64,000 bases of DNA. Origin: Muscardinus avellanarius. Lineage: Eukaryota > Chordata > Mammalia > Rodentia > Gliridae. Position numbers and translations under genes: made by a program. The notes below the pieces were generated by a model. That model had not been told where the DNA came from. It did not search any database and saw only the letters and a program-made list of their open reading frames with translations. Where the stretch lies: positions 32,637,592 to 32,701,591 of the forward strand of contig OY726569.1 of the NCBI GenBank assembly GCA_963383645.1. Direction: 5' to 3'. Position 1 is the stretch's first letter, and every line of letters starts with the position of its first letter. Below are positions 56,267 to 64,000 of this stretch, piece by piece.

Positions 56267-58146
56267 ATTGTAATCAATTAATCTGGGGATGAACATCTTG
56301 GCTGATTCCATAGTTTGACAATTGTGGATTGTTGCGATATAAAAATAGTTTGGTTTCCATTCTTTTGGGTAGACACCCAGAAGTGGTATACCTGGGTCAT
56401 ATGGTAAGTTCATTCCCATTCTTCTGAGGATCCTCCCTACTGTTTTCCAAAGTGGTTGTACTAATTTGAAATCCCACCAACAATGTATTAGAGTTCCTAT
56501 TTCTCTACATCCTCGTCTGTGTTTATTGTTGTTTGTGTTTTTAATGATTGCCATTCTAATTGGGTTTAGGTGAAATCTCAGAGTAGTTTAGATTTGTATC
56601 TCTCTCATTGCTGATGATGTTGATCATTTTTATACATTTATTGAACATTTATTTTATGAACATTTATGAATTTCATCTTTGGTGAAATGTCTATTTAGTT
56701 CACTTGCCCATTTTTTGATTGGGTTATTTTTTTCTTATTTTTTTTTAGTTCTCTGTATATTCTAGATATTAGTCCCCTATCAGAGAAGTAGCTGGCAAAA
56801 AATCTTTTGCCATTCTGTCCACTTTATATTGAGGTTCTTGATAGTTTCTTTTGCTGCACAGTAGCTCTTCAGTTCAATGCAATCCCACATATTGTTCCTC
56901 ACTTAAATTTCTTGTGCCTTTGGGCTTTTATTGAGAAACTTTTTACTCATGCCTATATGTTGGACTCTTGGTCCTATGCCCTCTTCAAAGAGCTGCAAGT
57001 TCTGTGATCTAATTTCCAGATATTTGATCCTTCTTGAATTGACTCTTGTGTTGGGTAAGAAAGTGGAGAGTGGAGTTCATTTACATTTTTCTGCATATGG
57101 TTAACCAGTTTTTTCAACACCATTTGTTGAAGAGTCTATATTTTGTCCAGTGTATATTGTTGGCCCCTTTGTCAAAATTCAATTGGCTGAGTGTTTGTAT
57201 ATTTGTTTGAGTCTTCTTTTTTTCTCCTTTTGTGCCAATAGCATGCCACCTTTAAAAAAAAAAAAAAAAAAAAACTATAGCTCTCTAGTATATCTTAAAG
57301 TCAGGTTTTCTGATGCCTCCCGTATAGTTCTTGTTGCTAAGAACTACTTTAGCTATTTTGGGGTTTTGTTGTTCTAGATAAATTTAAGAACTGATTTTTT
57401 CTGTCTGTGAGGAATTATCCTAGTAATTTAATAGATATTGCATTGAATCTATAAATCACCATTTAGGAGAATGACCATTTTGATGAAACTTATTCTGCCT
57501 ATTCAGGAGCATGGGAGAACCCTCCATCTTCTAAGGTATTCTTCAATTTCTTTTCTAAATGTTTTATAATTTTTCTTATAGAGGTCTTTTACCTACTTGG
57601 TTAGGTTTGTTCCTAAGTATTTTATTGCTTTGGGGAATATTATGAGTGGAAATGTTTTCTGGCTGAGATGTCCACCAGCAGATAAATGGATTACAAAACC
57701 ATGGAATATATACAGGATGGAATTTTACTCAGCCATAAAGAAGAAGAAAATTTTGTCATTTGCAGAGAAATAAATAGAACTGGAGAACATTATGCTAAGT
57801 GATATTAGTAAGTTATAAAAAGTGAAAACTTGGATGTCTTCCTAATATATAAAAGCTAGGAAGAAAGCGGGACATAGTAGAGACTCCAGACAAAGAAGGA
57901 GAAACCTTAGATTAATAAAGAAGGTGACCCAACTGAGGGAAATGGAAGGTAGGAAGAAGTAACCACCTCAAGGGATATGATATATATACACAAATTTATC
58001 AACATCAGTCATTGTGCTGAGCATGGAAGGAGGGGAGAGGTAAGGAATAGGGCCAGGGCCTTGGGGAAGGCTCAGTAAGTGCTGTGTGCATGTATGCCTC
58101 TATCGCCTTGAACTTCATCAAAATGTAGGATTACAATGCACACAAA
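56267..58146 (+). mobile_element. L1 copy with internal inversion (twin-priming type)
   Basis: The left part (56267-57658) is ORF2 on the minus strand; its complement encodes GTLIHCWWDFKLVQPLWKTV and LPYDPGIPLLGVYPKEWKPN near 56330-56510. The right part (57659-58146) is plus-strand: GCTGAGATGTCCACCAGCAG, GGAATTTTACTCAGCC, AGACTCCAGACAAAGAAGG and an eroded 3' UTR end GATTACAATGCACAC. The two parts meet at the same ORF2 site (GAGATGTCCACC / complement of GATGAACATC at 56288), as expected from twin priming. Sequence is diverged and non-functional. Confidence 0.85.
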
Positions 58147-58544
58147 AAAGGCAAGTTGATAGTTGTCCGTAATCCAATATGACTAGTGAATCTATAAGAA
58201 GAGGGGTGTTAGATATAGAATGCTCCCTGATGGACTCACGAATTGAGATTCAGAGTTGATGTAATTAATTCAGAAGGGATGTAATCGTATTAGGAGATTA
58301 ATCTCTTGTCATGGATTTTCTGAGTGTAAACCTAGGATGGTGGTGTGTTCCTGGAGAAGGTGGGGCCAATAGGCTGTGGGCTTCAAAGTTTTTTTGTGCC
58401 TTTAAATCCCTTTTCTTGCTCTCTTCCAGGCCCCATGATGTGAGAGTGGAGCTCTTGATCTCTCCCATCTCTTTGTTTCCCACCAACATGCCCTGTGATC
58501 TGCTGATCCTGGCCTCACATAAACTGAATCTAGAATTTCTTTTT
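58147..58544. other. Unassigned, LTR-like interval
   Basis: Plain GC content rises; GTGGGGCCAATAGGCTGTGG, CCTTTAAATCCCTTTTCTTG and GGCCCCATGATGTGAGAG look LTR- or old repeat-like, but I cannot name a family. Overlapping frames on both strands (58298-58559) are not supported as genes. Confidence 0.35.
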
Positions 58545-58559
58545 AAAAAACTAGGCTAG

Positions 58560-58578
58560 TTTTTTTTTTTTTTTTTTT
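58560..58578. repeat. T19 tract at the 5' junction of the full-length L1
   Basis: Nineteen T directly before the L1 5' UTR, after AAAAAACTAGGCTAG (58545-58559), which has the form of an L1 target duplication (TTTT/AAAAAA). Confidence 0.8.
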
Positions 58579-60097
58579 CAAAATGGCGACTGAGGGACAT
58601 AGCACCTCTCAGTAGCTGAAGCAAATAAAGTTTAAATACTTAGAAAGCAGTGTCTAAATCAACAAAATAAATACATACCAGGAACCAAAACACATCCAGG
58701 TACCTCGGCGGAACCCTGAACTTGAAGAAGAAGAACAAAGATCGGACACGGGACCGGCTGCAAATACATTCGGAACACTGATCGGAACGCTGACGGCGGC
58801 GGGCTGCCTTTGCAGCTGCCCAAGGAGCTGCCTGCCCGAAATTACCACGGAAAGATAATTCGGGACTAAAAACGGGCTTAGGACCGCATCTTAAACAGCG
58901 AGCAGCAGCCTCCAGAATTCTGTGTGCCCACCAGCGACAAGATCACAACTGCATAGAGACTTCCACGGACTCCTGCACCAATTCAGGTACCTGAGGGCGC
59001 CCTGGTAAGTTGGGGTCCTAGCGTGTGCCCAGCACGGGCTCAAGCCTCAGACCCCAGTACTCTCCTAGCGCACCTTACCTGCGCCACGGTCCACTGCTGG
59101 TAGTCAGTACCTGTACACTGCTGCCTCTAAATTGAAGTCTGCTTGTGTGTCTAACCCCTGCCACCTTGCCAGAGCCGGCCTTCCAGGCTGCAAAAGCCCT
59201 GGGTGACCCGGAAATCTCCGTGGGGCACCCCCAGCTTCTACGTCCCACAGGAGGCAGAGACCATTGCTGGACAACGCGCACTGGACCCTTGAGCACCTAC
59301 CCTGCACCCCTGGCCCACCGCTGGGTGTTCCCACCCTCCTGGTAACCAGAGGCTTAGTGCTAAGAAAAGAACACAGTTCAATACACCTTGGAAGAGCATA
59401 CCAGCAGCAATAGACAGCTGCATCCACTCTCACTTGGGTCCAGTATTAGCAGCGCATCCAGCCTGCACTCTTGGAATAGGCAGAGCTCTGGCAGTAAGTG
59501 TGGGCATCCAGGAACCAGCACCCATTTGCCCAGGGTACATCTTGGGACCACACCGGCTAGCCCAGCTGGAATTTCTAGAGACACAAGAAAATCCATCGGG
59601 CCACAAAATCTGCTCAGGACCTCAGGGGGAGGTTTCAACTATACTTTGGTCATTCTCCACCCCTGCTGTAGGGACGCTCAGGCTGGAGGCTAGGGTGGTG
59701 AGTGCAGAGGTGCTGACCACAGGTTAGAATTTCGCAGAACCTGTGAATTGTACAGAATCAAATAACAGTGAAATCAGACATCCGGACACATGAACCTAAA
59801 GCAGCTAAAGGAGAGAAAGGTGTCCAAACACCCAGAGTGACTTAAGAAGATAAAAATAGAGTAAAAAGAAAACTAAGAGACATTGGATGGTATTCTGAAA
59901 GCTACCAAAGCAATCAGATACACACATATTATTTGGACCTGACCCCAAATGCGTAAATAAGGAGGACTGTTTGTTTTACTTTTAATGTGGATGTTTTGTT
60001 GTATTTTGCTTTTATAGTGCTTTTGTTTTGGTAGGGTTATTGCTGACTTATTTTTTTTTTCTTTTAACCCACACTTCTTTTACTTTAACTTGTTGTG

Positions 60098-60144
<47 letters not shown>

Positions 60145-60720
60145 CATACATTGGATAGTTTGCCTTATTTTTTTATTTCACACAGCTGCTAGTTCCTTTT
60201 ACTTTTTTCTTGTTCTTTTTCCTCTTTCTTCCTCTTCCCTTCCTTTTTTTTTTCTCTTCACTCTCCTCCTTTTATTGGTTTTCCTTCATTTTTCTTGGAT
60301 TACATAAAAGTCTTGGTATCTTGGGTGGATTCTTTTTTTTTTTTTTTTATGTCTGTCTGCTCCTCTCATCATCCCTATTTACAAACCTACCCACACTAAC
60401 CTACATACTTTTCTCCCCCCAAACTTTTCCCCATAATATACCTCCTGGTTTAATACTCAAAGTATCTCTTATATCCATAATTACTCTACCAACGACAAGA
60501 GTCCTAGTAGTTAACTCTCTCTCATTCCTAACAAGTTATTACCTTATCATACTTTAAGTCTTTCTCAACCTAACATATCCTCTACGTAACCCGACTCCTT
60601 TACCAATCACCCCAGCTCCTTGCACATCACCCACCCTCAACACTGGAAAGGCTCTGCTGACTAACCAATACCCCCAAACTCCTAATATTAAGATTTGACT
60701 AAGCACAGTACTCACGAACG
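58579..60720 (+). promoter_or_regulatory. L1 5' UTR with internal promoter
   Basis: At 2142 bp this is longer than the roughly 0.9 kb of human L1. The first 1.2 kb is GC-richer with CpGs (GCTGACGGCGGCGGGC near 58790). The last 0.8 kb is T/C-rich, with an (AT)n tract at 60099-60138. CAAAATGGCG at 58579-58588 resembles the YY1 site at the start of human L1, known to set the transcription start. CTGGTAAGT at 59002-59010 is a strong donor-like site and a T-rich run ending TTTCACACAG at 60185 is acceptor-like. ORFs inside this stretch have no recognisable product. Function is inferred from position. Confidence 0.75.
60099..60138. repeat. (AT)n microsatellite within the L1 5' UTR
   Basis: About 20 TA units, followed by ACACATACATAC. 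Expected to vary between copies. Confidence 0.95.
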
Positions 60721-61698
60721 ATGGGTAGAAATCAGAAAAACAAGACAGAGAACGCTATAAATATGAGAACCAGGAATTATGAAGAGACATCAGAAATCAC
60801 GAATACTGACCTACTAGAAATGCAAGAAGGGGAGTTCAGAATCTTGATGTTCAATATGATGAAAGGATTTAAAACGAGTATAGAGGAGGTTAAAGGTGAA
60901 CTAGAAACACTAAAAAAGAATCAGAAAGAGGTCTGGAACGAAATGAAAGAGGCAATAAGTGAAATGAAGACAGCAATAGAAAGAAATTCTGGAAGATTAG
61001 ATGAAATGGAAAACAGAATATCAACATTAGAAGACAGTACATCCCAAACCGAAAACACAGTCAGCGATATACAGAAATCTTTACAGCAACAAAACCTAAA
61101 CATCCAGCAATTATGGGATAATATGAAGCGCCCTAATTTACGGATAATAGGCATCGAGGAAGGGATAGAGGTACAGACCAAGGGCATCTGTAATATCTTC
61201 AAGGAAATAATCTCAGAGAATTTTCCAAATATGGAAAGAGACTTGAATCTTCAAGTCCAGGAGGCATACAGAACTCCACTGAGACAGGACCAAAGAAAAA
61301 CCACTCCACGCCACATAATAACCAAATTGACCAGCATAGAGGCCAAGGAAGGAATCTTAAAAGCAGTGAGAAAAAAAGGACTGGTGACATATAGAGGCAA
61401 AACAATAAGAATCACCCCAGACTATACAACCCAGGTTAGGAATGCTAGGAGAGACTGGTACGACGTGATTCAGACCCTGGAAGAAAATAACTTCCAGCCA
61501 AGGCTCATCTATCCAGCAAAACTATTATTCAAGATCAATGGGGAAGTCAAAGTCTTCCAGGATAAACAGAATCTCAAAAAATTCATGAATTCAAAGCCAA
61601 CACTAGAGAAAATTCTTAAAGAAATAAATCATAAGGAAGAAAAAAGAAGCAGACTTCAGAATCAGAGAAGAGAGGAAGTTAATAAGTGGGCCATTTAA
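60721..61698 (+). CDS. L1 ORF1 protein (RNA-binding nucleic-acid chaperone), intact
   Basis: 325 aa. ORF1p forms trimers that bind L1 RNA in cytoplasmic particles and is required in cis for retrotransposition. Start MGRNQKNKTENAIN; the alternative downstream Met at 15 is less likely because the other L1 here also begins MGNRNN. A basic N-terminus is followed by a coiled coil over about residues 45-135 (heptad-like stretches EEVKGELETLKKNQKE, GRLDEMENRISTLED). The RRM begins PNLRIIGIEEG at 138-148 and the C-terminal domain spans about 228-300 with IRITPDYTTQVRNARRDW and YPAKLLFKINGE. All are in family order and length (human about 338 aa). ORF2 follows after 45 bp in the same frame. No stops or frameshifts. 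Confidence 0.96.
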   Translation: MGRNQKNKTENAINMRTRNYEETSEITNTDLLEMQEGEFRILMFNMMKGFKTSIEEVKGELETLKKNQKEVWNEMKEAISEMKTAIERNSGRLDEMENRISTLEDSTSQTENTVSDIQKSLQQQNLNIQQLWDNMKRPNLRIIGIEEGIEVQTKGICNIFKEIISENFPNMERDLNLQVQEAYRTPLRQDQRKTTPRHIITKLTSIEAKEGILKAVRKKGLVTYRGKTIRITPDYTTQVRNARRDWYDVIQTLEENNFQPRLIYPAKLLFKINGEVKVFQDKQNLKKFMNSKPTLEKILKEINHKEEKRSRLQNQRREEVNKWAI

Positions 61699-61743
61699 GT
61701 AAAGAAGAAAGATCACACCACCCAAGAGTAGACAGAACACAAA

Positions 61744-64000
61744 ATGACAGAAAACAAAAATCATATTTCAATAATATCTCTTAATGTCAAAGGACTTAAC
61801 TCACCAATCAAAAGACATAGACTGGCAATGTGGATTAGGAAACATAATCCAAATATATGCTGTCTGCAAGAAACTCACCTCACAGCCAAAGACATTCACA
61901 GGCTGAAGGTGAAAGGATGGAAAAAGATATACCATGCCACCAGTGACCAAAAAAGAGCAGGGGTAGCAACCCTGATATCCAACAAAACAGACTTTAAACT
62001 AAAACACATCAAAAGAGACAAATCAGGGCACTTCCTTTTATTAAAAGGAACAATACACCAAGAAGATATAATGATAGTAAATATTTATGCCCCAAATGTG
62101 GGTGCAACCACATTTGTAAAAGAAACCCTACTGGACATAAGATCCCAAGTAGACCCAAATACAATAATTCTGGGAGACTTTAATACGCCTCTCACACCAC
62201 TGGATCGATCTTCAAGTCAAAAGATGAGTAAAGACGCTTTAGAACTAAAGGAAACCATAAACCAAATGGACCTAATAGACGTTTTCAGAGTATTTCAACC
62301 AGGAACTACAGAATACACTTTCTTCTCAGCAGCCCATGGAACCTTCTCCAAAATAGATCACATCCTGGGACACAAAGAAAATACCAGCAAATTCAAAAAA
62401 TGTAATATAATTCCATGCATCTTTTCAGACCACAATGGAATCAAAGTAGAAATCAACAACAGGAAACTCAAAAGAAAGTACTCAAATTCATGGAGAATGA
62501 ATGATACACTATTGAATGATGAATGGGTAAGGGCAGAAATTAGGGAAGAAATAAAGAAATTTATGGAAACAAATGAAAACAGAGACACAACTTACCAAAA
62601 CCTATGGGACACCATGAAGGCAGTTCTAAGAGGAAAGTTTATTGCATTGAGTGCCCACATAAGAAGGACAGAGAACCTCCAAGTAAAGAACCTAATGACA
62701 CAACTAAAGGACCTAGAAAGACTGCAACAGTCTATTCCCAAAGCCAGCAGAAGGCAAGAAATCATCAAAATTAGGGCAGAAATAAATGAAATAGAGAACA
62801 AAAAAACAATTCAAAGAATCAATAAAACAAAAAGTTGGTTCTTTGAAAAGATTAATAGAATTGATAAACCCCTGGCCAACCTAACCAAAAGAAAAAGAGA
62901 ATCAACTCAAATTATCAAAATTAGAAATGAAAAAGGAGATATCACCACGGATAGTGAAGAAATTCAAAATATTATCAGAAACTACTTTAAATATTTATAC
63001 TCCAATAGATCTGAAAACCTGGATGAAATTGACAGATTTCTAAGCACAGTTAACCTTCCTACACTCAACCAAGAGGACATAGCAAGCCTAAACCAACCAA
63101 TAACAACCAAAGAAATAGAAATGGCAATAAAAATTCTTCCACCAAAGAAAAGCCCAGGCCCAGATGGGTTCCCAGCTGAATTCTACAAAACCTTCAGTGA
63201 ACAACTAATACCAATACTTCATAACATGTTCCGGGAAATTGAAAGAGAAGGAACTCTTCCAAATTCCTTCTATGAGGCCAGTATCACATTAATCCCCAAA
63301 CCAAATAAAGATACCTCAAGAAAGGAAAACTACAGACCAATATCCTTAATGAACATAGATGCAAAAATTCTAAACAAAATACTAGCTATACGCATTCAAA
63401 ACTATATCAAGAGAATAATACATCATGACCAAGTCGGTTTCATCCCAGAAAAACAAGGCTGGTTCAACATACGCAAATCAATACATGTTATTCACCACAT
63501 AAATAGAACCAAGAACAAAAACCACATCATCATAGCAATAGATGCTGAAAAAGCATTCGACAAAATCCAACACCCATTTATGTTAAAAACACTGCAAAAA
63601 ATTGGGATAGAAGGAAAATACTTCAACATCATCAAGGCAATATACTGCAAACCCAAAGCCAACATTATATTGAATGGGGAAAAACTGCAAGAATTTCCGC
63701 TTCAGTCAGGAACAAGACAAGGATGCCCACTATCACCACTCCTTTTCAATATAGTCCTTGAGACTCTTGCTGCAGCAATCAGACAAGAGAAGGAAATCAA
63801 AGGAATCCACATAGGAAGAGAGGAAGTAAAACTATCCTTATTTGCAGATGACATGATCCTTTATCTGGAAGACCCAAAGAACTCAACCAAAAGACTTCTG
63901 GAGCTGATCGACAAATTCAGCAAAGTCGCAGGTTACAAAATCAACCTAAAGAAATCAGTGGCCTTTCTTTACGCCAACAACGAATCCACAATGAAAGAAA
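61744..64000 (+). CDS. L1 ORF2 protein (endonuclease and reverse transcriptase), 5' 752 codons
   Basis: Read by eye from ATG at 61744 with no stop to the window end; the C-terminal third lies outside. It nicks target DNA and reverse-transcribes L1 RNA from the nick. Endonuclease (about 1-239): N14 in SLNVKGL, E43 in CLQETHL, D145/N147 in LGDFNTPL, D205 in KIDHILG and H230 in FSDHNGIK, numbered exactly as in human L1. Reverse transcriptase (from about 500): [18 protein letters not shown], first catalytic Asp D600 in [19 protein letters not shown], and FADD at 700-703. Nothing essential is missing up to codon 752. ORF2 is normally about 1,275 aa and made by an unconventional re-initiation after ORF1. 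Whether the remainder is intact cannot be seen. Confidence 0.95.
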   Translation, partial: MTENKNHISIISLNVKGLNSPIKRHRLAMWIRKHNPNICCLQETHLTAKDIHRLKVKGWKKIYHATSDQKRAGVATLISNKTDFKLKHIKRDKSGHFLLLKGTIHQEDIMIVNIYAPNVGATTFVKETLLDIRSQVDPNTIILGDFNTPLTPLDRSSSQKMSKDALELKETINQMDLIDVFRVFQPGTTEYTFFSAAHGTFSKIDHILGHKENTSKFKKCNIIPCIFSDHNGIKVEINNRKLKRKYSNSWRMNDTLLNDEWVRAEIREEIKKFMETNENRDTTYQNLWDTMKAVLRGKFIALSAHIRRTENLQVKNLMTQLKDLERLQQSIPKASRRQEIIKIRAEINEIENKKTIQRINKTKSWFFEKINRIDKPLANLTKRKRESTQIIKIRNEKGDITTDSEEIQNIIRNYFKYLYSNRSENLDEIDRFLSTVNLPTLNQEDIASLNQPITTKEIEMAIKILPPKKSPGPDGFPAEFYKTFSEQLIPILHNMFREIEREGTLPNSFYEASITLIPKPNKDTSRKENYRPISLMNIDAKILNKILAIRIQNYIKRIIHHDQVGFIPEKQGWFNIRKSIHVIHHINRTKNKNHIIIAIDAEKAFDKIQHPFMLKTLQKIGIEGKYFNIIKAIYCKPKANIILNGEKLQEFPLQSGTRQGCPLSPLLFNIVLETLAAAIRQEKEIKGIHIGREEVKLSLFADDMILYLEDPKNSTKRLLELIDKFSKVAGYKINLKKSVAFLYANNESTMKE

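Larger units (their letters stand above)
58579..64000 (+). mobile_element. Full-length L1 (5' UTR, ORF1, ORF2), running off the window
   Basis: Begins CAAAATGGCGACTGAGGG, followed by a 2.1-kb 5' UTR, ORF1 (60721-61698), a 45-bp spacer and ORF2 (61744 to the end). Both frames are open with every motif intact, so it is either active now or was very recently. L1 is an autonomous non-LTR retrotransposon that copies its RNA into DNA at ORF2-nicked TTTT/AA sites and also mobilises SINEs. The 3' end, the A-tail and the right target duplication lie beyond the window. Confidence 0.95.

Noticed and set aside
59075..59727. Six overlapping 61-109 aa frames
   Set aside because: They lie in the GC-rich L1 5' UTR where stops are rare; they overlap on both strands, have no domains and precede the real ORF1.
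62358..62801. Minus-strand frames over ORF2
   Set aside because: Antisense shadows of the open ORF2 frame.
1..64000. CRISPR array or bacterial-type defence system
   Set aside because: Repeats are dispersed SINE/L1 copies or microsatellites; there is no array of equal repeats with unique spacers, and no prokaryotic gene organisation.

Overview
The window is nuclear DNA of a rodent and looks like an intergenic or intronic stretch with no host gene I can recognise. The lineage clue is the commonest repeat: a short element of about 200 bp with a 7SL/B1-like left half (motifs GTGGTGGCGCACGC, GGGAGGCTGAGACAGGAGGATC) joined to a tRNA/ID-like right half (GTAGCTCAGAGGTAGAATGCCC, GGGTTCCATCCCCAGTACC) and a poly-A tail. 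Such B1-dID dimers are known from squirrel-related rodents, dormice, beavers and relatives, not as the dominant SINE of mice and rats. Species is not decided; I did not see the common ground-squirrel type of free ID element.

Layout. 1-15 kb: dense SINEs, MLT2-like ERV-L LTR relics, several L1 3' ends and one 5'-truncated L1 (12.15-14.76 kb) that later received three SINEs. 15-24.5 kb: mostly unassigned AT-rich DNA with one MIR. 24.6-30.7 kb: nested SINE/ID insertions, a solo LTR (about 26.08-26.42 kb), an L1 3' end, and an (AT)n tract grown at a SINE tail. 30.7-34 kb: mainly unassigned, with one small block carrying splice-like signals. 34-42 kb: SINEs, MaLR LTRs and minus-strand L1 3' ends. 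42.64-45.40 kb: a single L1-type insertion bounded by an exact 15-bp target duplication; it has a 5' UTR with a 208-bp repeat, a broken ORF1 and the L1 3' end, but instead of ORF2 holds an old L1 fragment in the opposite orientation. 45.5-56 kb: SINEs, MIRs, large TG and GGAA tracts. 56.27-58.15 kb: an L1 with an internal inversion typical of twin priming. 58.58 kb to the end: a full-length plus-strand L1 with a long 5' UTR, an intact 325-aa ORF1 and an ORF2 open for 752 codons to the window edge with all catalytic residues checked, so a recently active element.

The elements form one system only in the known sense that L1 ORF2 endonuclease/reverse transcriptase mobilises L1 and SINE RNAs; the many perfect target duplications and A-tails around SINEs here fit that. 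I found no CRISPR, no bacterial-type operon and no convincing new gene system. The most useful leads are the chimeric ORF2-less L1, the intact L1 with a possible 5' UTR intron, and the SINE subfamily series.
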